A model generated the notes under the pieces. The model saw nothing but the letters and a program-made list of their open reading frames with translations. It did no database searches and was not told the origin of the DNA. Below, one piece after another: positions 40,668 to 49,084 of a stretch of DNA of 64,000 nucleotides. The stretch is from CAVQRB01 sp963715055. GTDB lineage: Bacteria > Pseudomonadota > Alphaproteobacteria > Rhodobacterales > Rhodobacteraceae. The translations under genes were made by a program, and so were the position numbers. The number at the start of each line of letters is the position of its first letter. Positions within the stretch are counted from its first letter, which is position 1. The stretch is from contig CAVQRB010000001.1 in NCBI GenBank assembly GCA_963715055.1, positions 186,001-250,000 of the forward strand, in the 5' to 3' direction.

Positions 40668-42023
40668 ATGACAGCACGGATTTACGCGGGCGCTGCGGCG
40701 CTGGCGCTTCTGGCAGGCTATGCGCATGCAGAGGGGCATCAGCCATTCGCGGTGGGCGAGGGCGATTTCAACTGGGACAGCCTGGCAGCCATCGGCGAGC
40801 AATACGACCTGACAGGACAGACCATCGACATCACCGGACCCTGGACCGGCAACGAGAAGGAAAAGGTCGACAAGGTCTTTTCCTATTTCGCCGATGTGAC
40901 CGGGGCGACGGTGACATATTCCGGCTCGGACAGTTTCGAGCAGGACATCGTGATCTCCGCCCGGTCGGGCTCCGCGCCGAACCTCGCGGTCTTCCCGCAA
41001 CCGGGGCTCGCGGCCGATCTTGCAGGGCAGGGGCTGCTGACACCCCTTCCCGAAGGTACCGCCGACTGGGTCCGGGAGAATTTCGCCGCCGGTCAATCGT
41101 GGGTCGATCTCGGGACCTATGCGGATGCGAACGGCGCGGATCAGCTTTACGGGATCTTCTACCGCGTCGACGTGAAATCCCTGGTCTGGTACTCGCCCAT
41201 CGCCTTCGATGAAGCCGGCTATGACATTCCTGAATCGATGGAAGAGCTCAAGGCGCTGACCGACCAGATCGTCGAGGATGGCGGGACACCTTGGTGCATC
41301 GGTCTGGGTTCCGGTGCTGCGACCGGCTGGCCCGCGACCGACTGGGTCGAGGACATGATGCTGCGCACACAAAGCCCTGCGGATTATGACGCCTGGGTAT
41401 CCAACGAGATGAAGTTCGACGACCCCAAGGTGATCGCGGCGATCGAGGAATTCGGCCATTTCGCGCGCAACGACGCCTATGTCGACGGAGGCGCCTCCGC
41501 CGTTGCGAATACCGACTTCCGCGACAGCCCGGCAGGCCTCTTCGCGATCCCGCCGAAGTGCTACATGCATCGTCAGGCCTCCTTCATCCCGGCCTTCTTC
41601 CCGGAAGGCACCGTTGTGGGCGATGACGTGGATTTCTTCTACTTCCCGGCCTATGCGGACAAGGACCTGGGCAAGCCGGTGCTGGGTGCCGGCACGCTCT
41701 TTGCCATCACCAACCCGTCGGATGCGACCAATGCCTTCATCGAGTTCCTGAAGACACCCATCGCCCATGAGCTATGGATGGCGCAGGGCGGGTTCCTGAC
41801 CCCGCATGCGGGCGTCAACCTCGCGACCTACCAGGATGACAGCCTGCGCGCACAGGGTGACATCCTTCTCAATGCCACCACCTTCCGCTTCGATGCCTCG
41901 GACCTCATGCCCGGTGAGATAGGAGCGGGCGCCTTCTGGACCGGCATGGTGGATTACACCACCGGCAAGGATGCAGCCGCAGTGGCCGAAGGGATCCAGG
42001 AACGCTGGGACGCGATCCGCTGA
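40668..42023 (+). CDS. aglE: Alpha-glucoside ABC transporter substrate-binding protein
   Basis: 451 residues from ATG 40668 with GGGAGGA upstream; an in-frame ATG 14 codons earlier lacks a signal. Signal peptide ends at AHA-EG (about residue 20). Type 1 sugar-binding fold: QTIDITGPWTGNEKEKVDKVFSYFADVTG, ARSGSAPNLAVFPQPG, WVRENFAAGQSWVD, FIEFLKTPIAHELWMAQGGFLTPH. It is the first of five genes in the order E-F-G-A-K known for alpha-glucoside uptake (sucrose, maltose, trehalose) in S. meliloti. A strong hairpin between it and aglF likely raises receptor mRNA relative to the permeases. The symbol rests on order and family. Confidence 0.88.
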   Translation: MTARIYAGAAALALLAGYAHAEGHQPFAVGEGDFNWDSLAAIGEQYDLTGQTIDITGPWTGNEKEKVDKVFSYFADVTGATVTYSGSDSFEQDIVISARSGSAPNLAVFPQPGLAADLAGQGLLTPLPEGTADWVRENFAAGQSWVDLGTYADANGADQLYGIFYRVDVKSLVWYSPIAFDEAGYDIPESMEELKALTDQIVEDGGTPWCIGLGSGAATGWPATDWVEDMMLRTQSPADYDAWVSNEMKFDDPKVIAAIEEFGHFARNDAYVDGGASAVANTDFRDSPAGLFAIPPKCYMHRQASFIPAFFPEGTVVGDDVDFFYFPAYADKDLGKPVLGAGTLFAITNPSDATNAFIEFLKTPIAHELWMAQGGFLTPHAGVNLATYQDDSLRAQGDILLNATTFRFDASDLMPGEIGAGAFWTGMVDYTTGKDAAAVAEGIQERWDAIR

Positions 42024-42034
42024 GCCAGCACCAC

Positions 42035-42067
42035 CGGACCGGCGGTATTCGCCGCCGGTCCGCTTTT
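42035..42067 (+). terminator. Intercistronic hairpin with T-run between aglE and aglF
   Basis: Arms CGGACCGGCGG (42035-42045) and CCGCCGGTCCG (42052-42062) pair over all 11 bases around a six-base loop, followed by CTTTT. It begins 12 bases after the aglE stop. This is a terminator-like element inside the operon, expected to reduce read-through into the permease genes and to protect the receptor transcript. Confidence 0.75.
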
Positions 42068-42093
42068 CGGGTTTCGGCTTTCGGGGGATAGCC

Positions 42094-43074
42094 ATGTCAC
42101 CGCTCGTTCAAGGCATCATGACCGTTTTCATCGGCGTCGGCGGCTGCGTGGGGTATTTCTTCCTCTCCAACCTGATCCTCGACAAGGTGATCTTTCCAGC
42201 CAGGGGCGACAATCCCGGCCGCAACATCAACCGTGCCAATCTCGTGCGGCCCTGGCTCTTTCTCTTTCCGGCGATGGCGGCTCTCGGGCTCTACCTCGTC
42301 TACCCGGTGGTCGGGTCTTTCTGGCGCTCACTCTACAACCGCAATGGCGATGAGTTCATCGGTTTCGGCAATTACACCACCATGTTCGCCGATGCGGGAT
42401 TTCAGACGGCACTCTTCAACAATTTCCTCTGGGTGCTTTTCGTGCCTGCGGCGGCCACCTTCTTCGGCCTGCTGGTCGCGCAACTCACCGACCGGATGCG
42501 CTGGGGCAATATCGCCAAATCGTTGATCTTCATGCCGATGGCGATCTCCTTCGTGGGCGCCTCGCTGATCTGGAAATTCGTCTATGCCAACAACGCCGAC
42601 ATCGGGCTGATCAACGCGGTCCGGCAGGTCTTCGGCGCAAGCGAGCCGCTTGACGTGCTGCAGGTGCAGTTCTGGAACAACTTTTTCCTGATGTTCATCC
42701 TCGTGTGGATCCAGACCGGTTTCGCCATGGTGATCCTCTCGGCCGCCCTGCGCGGCATCCCCGAGGAGACCATCGAAGCCGCGATCATCGACGGCGCCAA
42801 CCCGTTCCAGGTGTTCTTCAAGATCAAGGTGCCGCAGATCATGGGCACCATCGTCGTGGTCTGGACCACGATCACCATCCTCGTGCTCAAGGTCTTCGAC
42901 ATCGTCTACACGATGACGGGGGGCAATTTCGGCACCGACATCCTGCCCAGCTACATGATGTCCTACATGTTCCGCGACGACGGGCGCGCCACGGCGGTGG
43001 CCTTCGTGATCATGATCATCGTGCTGCCGGTGATGATCTGGAACATTCGCCAAGCCCGCGCCGAAATGCGCTGA
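42094..43074 (+). CDS. aglF: Alpha-glucoside ABC transporter permease
   Basis: 326 residues from ATG 42094 (GGGGGAT upstream). Hydrophobic helices start at about 5-25, 50-75 and then five more. The EAA cytoplasmic loop that docks to the ATPase reads EAAIIDGANPFQVFFKIKVP. The protein resembles MalF-type permeases without the large periplasmic loop (RPWLFLFPAMAALGLYLVYPVV, WNNFFLMFILVWIQTGFAMVILSAAL). It pairs with the next gene product to form the membrane channel for sugar delivered by AglE. The gap to aglG is 12 bases. Confidence 0.9.
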   Translation: MSPLVQGIMTVFIGVGGCVGYFFLSNLILDKVIFPARGDNPGRNINRANLVRPWLFLFPAMAALGLYLVYPVVGSFWRSLYNRNGDEFIGFGNYTTMFADAGFQTALFNNFLWVLFVPAAATFFGLLVAQLTDRMRWGNIAKSLIFMPMAISFVGASLIWKFVYANNADIGLINAVRQVFGASEPLDVLQVQFWNNFFLMFILVWIQTGFAMVILSAALRGIPEETIEAAIIDGANPFQVFFKIKVPQIMGTIVVVWTTITILVLKVFDIVYTMTGGNFGTDILPSYMMSYMFRDDGRATAVAFVIMIIVLPVMIWNIRQARAEMR

Positions 43075-43086
43075 GGAGGAACGGTC

Positions 43087-44211
43087 ATGGACAATATCGC
43101 AGGCACCAAACCCGCCCTGATGTGGGTGATGAACCTTTCGGTGATCTTTCTCGTCGTGCTCTGGCTTATCCCCACGGTCGGACTGCTGGTCTCTTCCTTC
43201 CGCGACCGCGACCAGATTTCCGCCTCGGGCTGGTGGCTCTCGCCATTCGCCGTGGAGCAGAATTATCAGGCCAGCATCCCGGCAGGAGAGGCTCGTGAGG
43301 ACGGCGGCGTTTTTGTGGTCGAAGGCAACATCTTCTCCGGCGGCACCGGCGACGTCATCCGCTTCGGCGGCACGCGCGCGGATCCCACGGCCCATGCCGC
43401 TGGGGAAACGGCGGATCTCTCGCGCGACCGCAGCCTTACAGTTCAGGCCAACGGGGATTTCGTCTACCGCTCGCCCGCCGAGATCACACGCGACCCGAGC
43501 GTCTACTATTCCACGGCCACGCCGCCCGAGTTCTCGCTCGACAACTACCGCACGATTCTCTTCTCCAACAACATGGACGTGGCTTTCATCAACACGCTGA
43601 CCGTGACGATCCCTGCTACGATCATCCCGATCCTGATCGCGGCCTTTGCTGCCTATGCGCTGGCCTGGATGGATTTCGCGGGCAGGGGGTTGCTGATCGC
43701 GGTTGTGGTCGGCCTGCTGGTGGTTCCGTTGCAACTGGCCTTGGTGCCGCTTTTGCAATTTCATAACAAGATTGGCATCGGGCAAAGCTTCCTCGGCATC
43801 TGGATGGCGCATACCGGCTTCGGCCTGCCGCTGGCGATCTACCTCTTGCGCAACTACATGGTCGGCCTGCCGCGCGACATCATCGAAAGCGCCAAGGTCG
43901 ACGGGGCCACGGATTTTCAGGTCTTCACCAAGATCGTGCTGCCGCTCAGCTTCCCCGCGCTTGCCTCCTTCGCGATCTTCCAGTTCCTCTGGACCTGGAA
44001 CGACCTGCTGGTGGCCAAGGTGTTCCTGCCGTCGAATTCCGAATCCTGGGTGATGACCGTCAAGATCGCCGATGACCTTCTCGGCTCGCGCGGTGGCGAC
44101 TGGGGTATCCTCGCGGCGGCCGCCTTCATCTCCATCGCGGTGCCGCTGATCGTGTTCTTTACCATGCAACGCTATCTGGTGCGCGGCCTTCTCGCCGGCT
44201 CCGTGAAATGA
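43087..44211 (+). CDS. aglG: Alpha-glucoside ABC transporter permease with periplasmic insert
   Basis: 374 residues. MalG-type permease: first helix about 14-38, then a soluble insert of roughly 100 residues (about 55-150, VVEGNIFSGGTGDVIRFGG, DLSRDRSLTVQANGDFVYRSP), then five helices and the EAA loop ESAKVDGATDFQVFTKIVLP. The insert is longer than in MalG and is characteristic, as I recall, of AglG/ThuG-like permeases; it may contact AglE. GAGGAAC precedes the ATG. Its stop overlaps the aglA start (ATGA). Forms the channel with AglF. Confidence 0.9.
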   Translation: MDNIAGTKPALMWVMNLSVIFLVVLWLIPTVGLLVSSFRDRDQISASGWWLSPFAVEQNYQASIPAGEAREDGGVFVVEGNIFSGGTGDVIRFGGTRADPTAHAAGETADLSRDRSLTVQANGDFVYRSPAEITRDPSVYYSTATPPEFSLDNYRTILFSNNMDVAFINTLTVTIPATIIPILIAAFAAYALAWMDFAGRGLLIAVVVGLLVVPLQLALVPLLQFHNKIGIGQSFLGIWMAHTGFGLPLAIYLLRNYMVGLPRDIIESAKVDGATDFQVFTKIVLPLSFPALASFAIFQFLWTWNDLLVAKVFLPSNSESWVMTVKIADDLLGSRGGDWGILAAAAFISIAVPLIVFFTMQRYLVRGLLAGSVK

Positions 44212-45878
44212 CGAAAGACAATCCCATGACGAAAATGGAACACCATCTGCACCTGCCGGTCATCGACAAGGACTGGTGGCGGGGTGCCGTGATCTACCAG
44301 ATCTATCCGCGTAGTTTTCAGGACAGCAACGGCGACGGGATCGGCGATCTCATCGGCATCACTCAGCGGATGAGCTACATCGCCTCGCTCGGCGTCGATG
44401 CGATCTGGATTTCGCCCTTCTTCACCTCGCCGATGAAGGACTTCGGCTATGACGTGAGCGATTATTGCGATGTCGATCCGATGTTCGGCACGCTGGCGGA
44501 TTTCGACCTGCTGGTGGAATTGGCCCATCAATACGGGCTGAAGGTGATGATCGATCTGGTGCTGAGCCATACCTCCGATCAGCACCCGTGGTTCGTGGAA
44601 AGCAAATCAGGCAAGAGCAATCCGAAATCCGACTGGTATGTCTGGGCCGATCCGAAGCCGGACGGGACGCCGCCCAACAACTGGCTGTCGATCTTCGGGG
44701 GCCCCGCCTGGCAGTGGCACCCGGGGCGCGAGCAGTATTATCTTCACAATTTCCTCGTGGAGCAGCCGGACCTGAATTTCCACAACCGAGAGGTTCAGGA
44801 CGCGCTCCTCGCGGCGACGCGCTTCTGGCTCGACCGTGGCGTCGACGGGTTCCGTCTCGATACAATCAACTTCTATTTCGCTGACAAGCAATTGCGCGAC
44901 AATCCTCCGCTGCCGCCGGAAAAGCGCAATGCGACCATCGCGCCTTCGGTGAACCCCTATAACCACCAGCTCCACCTTCACTCGAAGAACCAGCCGGAAA
45001 ACATTGAATTCCTGAAACGTTTTCGCGCGCTGTTGGATGAATATCCGGCGGCGGCCTGTGTCGGCGAAGTGGGCGATGCGCAGCGCGGCCTCGAACTCCT
45101 CGGCCAGTACACCAGCGGGCCCGAGATGGTGCACATGTGCTATGCCTTCGAATTTCTGTCAAAGTCGCCTTTGACTTCGACGCGCATCGCCGAGGTCTTC
45201 GCCGAACTTGACCGCGTGGGCAAGGACGGCTGGCCCTGCTGGGCGTTTTCGAACCATGATGTGATCCGTCATGCCTCGCGGTGGGAGCTTTCACCGCAGG
45301 CGCAGCGGCTTTTCGCGACGCTGATCGCCTGCCTGCGCGGCTCAATCTGCCTCTATCAGGGCGAAGAGTTGGGGTTGCCCGAAGCGGATGTGCCTTTCGA
45401 GGCCTTGCAGGATCCCTACGGCATCACCTTCTGGCCGGAATTCAAGGGCCGCGACGGCTGCCGCACGCCGATGGTCTGGGAAGCCTCCAATCAGAATGGC
45501 GGATTCTCCGATGGTACCCCCTGGCTGCCGGTGAGCCACGAGCATCTGGGCCGCTCCGTCGCCGCGCAGGACGCCGATCCGGGCGCCATCCTGCATCACT
45601 ACCGACGTGCCATCGCCTTTCGCAAGGATCACCCGGCGCTGGTCAAGGGTGCGCAGATCGGTCTGGAAGCACGGGCCGATGTGTTGCATTTCACCCGCGA
45701 GCATGACGGCGAGACGCTGTTTTGCGCCTTCAACCTCTCGGATACGCCGTCCCAGCACGACATGCCGGCGGGCGACTGGCGCACCATCGCGCAGGAGTTG
45801 GGCGGGGCGACGCCGTCTGCGGATTTCAAGCTGCATCTGGGGCCCTGGCAGGTCTGCATCGCGGTCAAGCAGGACTGA
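44208..45878 (+). CDS. aglA: Alpha-glucosidase, GH13 family
   Basis: 556 residues from the ATG overlapping the aglG stop; another ATG lies at 44226. GH13 conserved regions are complete: DLVLSHTSDQHPWF (region I), GVDGFRLDTINFYF with nucleophile Asp218 (region II), VGEVGD with acid/base Glu287 (region III), and FSNHDV with transition-state Asp351 (region IV). Oligo-1,6-glucosidase-like features such as WWRGAVIYQIYPRSFQDSNGDGIGDL are at the start. No signal peptide, so it cleaves imported alpha-glucosides in the cytoplasm to glucose and an aglycone or second sugar. It sits between permease and ATPase genes as in S. meliloti. Confidence 0.92.
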   Translation: MTKDNPMTKMEHHLHLPVIDKDWWRGAVIYQIYPRSFQDSNGDGIGDLIGITQRMSYIASLGVDAIWISPFFTSPMKDFGYDVSDYCDVDPMFGTLADFDLLVELAHQYGLKVMIDLVLSHTSDQHPWFVESKSGKSNPKSDWYVWADPKPDGTPPNNWLSIFGGPAWQWHPGREQYYLHNFLVEQPDLNFHNREVQDALLAATRFWLDRGVDGFRLDTINFYFADKQLRDNPPLPPEKRNATIAPSVNPYNHQLHLHSKNQPENIEFLKRFRALLDEYPAAACVGEVGDAQRGLELLGQYTSGPEMVHMCYAFEFLSKSPLTSTRIAEVFAELDRVGKDGWPCWAFSNHDVIRHASRWELSPQAQRLFATLIACLRGSICLYQGEELGLPEADVPFEALQDPYGITFWPEFKGRDGCRTPMVWEASNQNGGFSDGTPWLPVSHEHLGRSVAAQDADPGAILHHYRRAIAFRKDHPALVKGAQIGLEARADVLHFTREHDGETLFCAFNLSDTPSQHDMPAGDWRTIAQELGGATPSADFKLHLGPWQVCIAVKQD

Positions 45879-45902
45879 CGCGCGTCTTGGGAGGGACGAT
45901 TC

Positions 45903-47006
45903 ATGGCCAATCTGAAACTGACGGACGTAGGCAAGGCCTATGGCGGCACCATCGAGGTGCTCAAGGGCATCAACCTCGACATCGAGACCGGCGAACTGAT
46001 CGTTTTCGTGGGTCCTTCGGGCTGCGGGAAATCGACGCTGCTGCGGATGATCGCGGGGCTTGAGAAGATCACCGCGGGCGAGTTGCAGATCGACGGTCAG
46101 CGCATGAACGATGTGCCGCCCGCGCAGCGCGGCATCGCCATGGTTTTCCAATCCTACGCGCTTTATCCACATATGACCGTGCGCGACAACATGGCCTTCG
46201 CTCTCAAGCTCGCCAAGAAGAGCCCGCAGGAAATCGACGCCGCCGTGACCAAGGCCGCCAAGGTGCTGCAACTCGATCAGTATCTCGACCGTCTGCCCAA
46301 GGCGCTCTCAGGAGGGCAGCGGCAGCGGGTGGCGATCGGGCGTTCCATCGTGCGCGACCCGAAGGTCTATCTCTTCGACGAGCCGCTCTCGAACCTCGAT
46401 GCGTCCTTGCGCGTGGCCACGCGGATCGAGATCGCGCAACTCAAGGAAAGCATGCCGAACTCCACGATGATCTACGTCACGCATGACCAGGTCGAGGCGA
46501 TGACACTTGCCTCCCGGATCGTGGTGCTGGCCAACAAGGGCATCGCGCAGGTCGGCACACCGCTCGAGCTTTACGAAAAGCCCGAGAATGAATTCGTGGC
46601 GCAGTTCATCGGCTCTCCCGCGATGAACCTGCTGCCGGGGGAAATCGTCGCCACCGGTGCACAGACCGCATTGCGCCTCGCCTCGGGCGCGGGCACGATC
46701 CTGAGCACGGTGCCGTCCCGCCCGGAAGACAAGGGCCGGAAGGTCAATGTCGGGATCCGCCCCGAGGACATGCGCGCGGTAGATGATGGGGATCATGCTT
46801 TCGCGGGCAGCGTCGAGATCGTCGAGGCGCTTGGGGAAGTAACGCAGCTATATTTCGGCAGGTCGCCCACAGCAGCCACCGCGGTGATCGCAAAACTGCC
46901 CGGCATTCACACCGATCTGCGGGGCAAGACCCTGAAGATGACGGCTGATCCTGCGAAAGTGCATGTTTTTGCGGATGGCCATTCGCTTCTCTACCGGGAG
47001 CGATGA
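45903..47006 (+). CDS. aglK: Alpha-glucoside ABC transporter ATP-binding protein (MalK/UgpC type)
   Basis: 367 residues. Walker A GPSGCGKST (37-45), Q-loop VFQSYALYPHMTV, signature LSGGQRQRVAIGRS (135-148), Walker B VYLFDEPLSNLD (155-166) and H-loop His194. The C-terminal third is the MalK-type OB/TOBE regulatory domain (EFVAQFIGSPAMNLLPGEIV, VGIRPEDMR, SVEIVEALGEVTQLYFG). It powers the AglEFG importer. GGGAGGGA precedes the ATG by a few bases. It is the last gene of the agl operon. A 10-base palindrome AGACGCGTCT lies 62 bases downstream. Confidence 0.95.
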   Translation: MANLKLTDVGKAYGGTIEVLKGINLDIETGELIVFVGPSGCGKSTLLRMIAGLEKITAGELQIDGQRMNDVPPAQRGIAMVFQSYALYPHMTVRDNMAFALKLAKKSPQEIDAAVTKAAKVLQLDQYLDRLPKALSGGQRQRVAIGRSIVRDPKVYLFDEPLSNLDASLRVATRIEIAQLKESMPNSTMIYVTHDQVEAMTLASRIVVLANKGIAQVGTPLELYEKPENEFVAQFIGSPAMNLLPGEIVATGAQTALRLASGAGTILSTVPSRPEDKGRKVNVGIRPEDMRAVDDGDHAFAGSVEIVEALGEVTQLYFGRSPTAATAVIAKLPGIHTDLRGKTLKMTADPAKVHVFADGHSLLYRER

Positions 47007-47156
47007 TTGACGCGTCACTGTCCGTTTTCCCCTTGCCTGCGTCGCATTGCCGGGGTTTTGATCAGTCTAGACGCGTCTGAAAGAAAGTCTGATTTACAGA
47101 CAGGCCTCCTTGGTCTTATTCTCGGTACCCAAGACCGTATTTTGAGAGGATAAATT

Positions 47157-47552
47157 TTGGTAGAGAGTTTTAGTGCGCTCTTGATCCTGATGTGCCTGCT
47201 TCAGATCAAGCACATGCTCGCGGACTATTTCCTGCAAACCAAAATCATGCTCGATGGGCGCGACCAATATCTGCATATCGGACGGTTCCTGCATGCCGGT
47301 GTTCATGCGGCCGGTTCGTTGATCGCCTTCTTCCTTGTCGGCGCGGCCTTTTCTTTCATTCTGCCGATTGTTCTCGCGGAATGGGTGATCCATTTCCATA
47401 TCGACTGGTGGAAGGGGCGGCTGACCTCCGGCCAGAAGCTGACACCTGCGGATGCCGCCTATTGGCGCGCGTCCGGAATAGATCAGGCGTTGCACCAGTT
47501 GACCTATGTGGCCATGGTGGGCCTTTGGCTTGCATCGATGCCGCAAGCCTGA
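47157..47552 (+). CDS. DUF3307 membrane protein
   Basis: 131 residues from TTG with GAGAGGA six bases upstream. DUF3307 features are present: KHMLADYFLQTKIM near the N-terminus, HIGRFLHAGVHA, and EWVIHFHIDWWKGRL, with histidine-rich conserved positions inside or next to four membrane helices. The family is uncharacterised; related domains occur beside regulators in other bacteria. It stands between the agl operon and the type I secretion genes with no overlap to either. No partner can be named. Confidence 0.85.
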   Translation: MVESFSALLILMCLLQIKHMLADYFLQTKIMLDGRDQYLHIGRFLHAGVHAAGSLIAFFLVGAAFSFILPIVLAEWVIHFHIDWWKGRLTSGQKLTPADAAYWRASGIDQALHQLTYVAMVGLWLASMPQA

Positions 47553-47710
47553 CCGACGCCGGTTTGTTGAGCAGGGCGCATCGCCCGCGCGGTCAGTGAA
47601 ACGTGACAAATACCAACTCCGACTTGACAGACCCCCCCCAAGTCTGAGTTGAATAAGATCAAGGTTTAGCAGGTTGCATTTTTTATCAACTATTTGGGAG
47701 GGCGTGTTTT

Positions 47711-49084
47711 TTGACACTGTTGCGGGCGTTGATCTGTGCAAAATTCGTCATTCTGATCGCCGCGACCGGCGTGTCGGCGGAAAGCCTGCGCGCGGCGGTG
47801 CAATACGCCCTGACCACGAACCCCAGCATCCGCGCGTCGCAATCCGAAATGCGGGCAGCCGCTTTCGAGCTGATGGAATTGCGCGGGGAGTTTCTGCCCG
47901 TGGTGACGCTCGATGCCGAGAGCGGCTACGAGCGGATCGACGATCCCAGTTCGCTCTCGGTTTCCGACAACGACTCGACCAAACCGAACAACCTGATCGG
48001 CCTTCGCGCCGAAATCGTGCTCTTTGACGGGTTCCGGCGCTCCAATCTGGTCTATGCGAATGCGGCGCGCGTCGACGGCAGCATCTTCCGGCTGCTCGAC
48101 GCCTCCGAGACCATGGCGCTCAATGCAACCGAGGCCTACATCGACGTGTACCGGCACCGGGTCCTGACCGAAGTGGCCGCGCGCAATGTCACCAAGCATG
48201 AGGAAATCGGCCAGCGGGTGACGCAGCTGGTGGAAGGTGGGCGCTTGCCCTACAGCGATCAGCTCACCATCGAGGATCGGATCAAATCGGCGCGTCTTGC
48301 GCTTCTGGAGGTCCAGCGGGCGCTGCGCGATGCGGATGCACGTTATGAAAGGGTCGTCGGCCGCAAGCCAACGGGCGGCATGAGCGTGCCGCGCGCGCCG
48401 GTGCCGGCGTCCTTGCAGGCCCTGACGGATCAGGCGGTGCGCAACAGTTTCCGCGTGAGGTTCGCCCGCACGCAGATCGACCAGTCCCGTTTCCAGTCCG
48501 AAGTCGAACTCTCCGACTGGTATCCCCGGCTCACGCTCAATGCCGGGGTCTCGCGCGAGATCAACCGCAACGGGGTGAGTGGCACCCGCACCGATCAGGG
48601 GATCGGGATCGGGTTGCGCTGGACACTCTACCAGGGCGGGCGGCAGGCGGAACGAAGCGCCCTTGCCGAACTCAACAGCCGCGCCGTGGCCCAGCAGGAA
48701 GTCGCGGTACGCGAAGTCACCGAACTCGCCGCACGCACCTGGAACACCTATCGCACCGATCTCGAAGCCACCGCGCAACTGGACGAGCAGCTCCGGATCA
48801 ATGCGCTGATCGTGGAAGTCTACGGCGAGGAATTCGATGCCGCCAAACGCTCGCTCCTCGATCTGCTGGAAGTGGAGCGGGCGCGCTTCAACGTGGAGTT
48901 CGAGGCGGTGGGCGCGCGGGCCGGACTGGCCTTCAGCACCTATCGCGCGCTAGCGGCGCAAAGCCTGCTGGCCGAACACTTCGGTGTACCGCGCAGCCAG
49001 ATCACGCTTGAGCCCCAGTTTCAGGAACGCGCGAAATCAGGTCCCACGGCCGTCTTCGATGTCGCCATCGAGCCCTTGAAATGA
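47711..49084 (+). CDS. TolC-family outer-membrane channel of type I secretion
   Basis: 457 residues from TTG with GGGAGGG eight bases upstream. Signal peptide ends near VSA-ES (about residue 22). The TolC pattern has two similar halves with long helices: SLRAAVQYALTTNPSIRASQSEMRAAAFELMELRGEFLPVV (read in parts), AREVTELAARTWNTYRTD and DAAKRSLLDLLEVERARFNVEFEAVGARAGLAFSTYRAL near the C-terminus. The gene overlaps the type I ATPase gene by four bases, forming channel-ATPase-adaptor. It provides the outer-membrane exit for the large RTX substrate encoded downstream. A C8 run within a small hairpin (CAGAC/GTCTG, about 47628-47645) lies in its upstream region. Confidence 0.9.
   Translation: MTLLRALICAKFVILIAATGVSAESLRAAVQYALTTNPSIRASQSEMRAAAFELMELRGEFLPVVTLDAESGYERIDDPSSLSVSDNDSTKPNNLIGLRAEIVLFDGFRRSNLVYANAARVDGSIFRLLDASETMALNATEAYIDVYRHRVLTEVAARNVTKHEEIGQRVTQLVEGGRLPYSDQLTIEDRIKSARLALLEVQRALRDADARYERVVGRKPTGGMSVPRAPVPASLQALTDQAVRNSFRVRFARTQIDQSRFQSEVELSDWYPRLTLNAGVSREINRNGVSGTRTDQGIGIGLRWTLYQGGRQAERSALAELNSRAVAQQEVAVREVTELAARTWNTYRTDLEATAQLDEQLRINALIVEVYGEEFDAAKRSLLDLLEVERARFNVEFEAVGARAGLAFSTYRALAAQSLLAEHFGVPRSQITLEPQFQERAKSGPTAVFDVAIEPLK

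Noticed and set aside
42328..44169. 613-residue minus-strand open frame
   Set aside because: Antisense to aglF and aglG with the same His/Asp/Gly-rich composition; the sense strand has clear ABC permease motifs.
47069..47078. Palindrome AGACGCGTCT after aglK as a terminator
   Set aside because: A ten-base palindrome without a loop cannot form a stable hairpin and no U-run follows.
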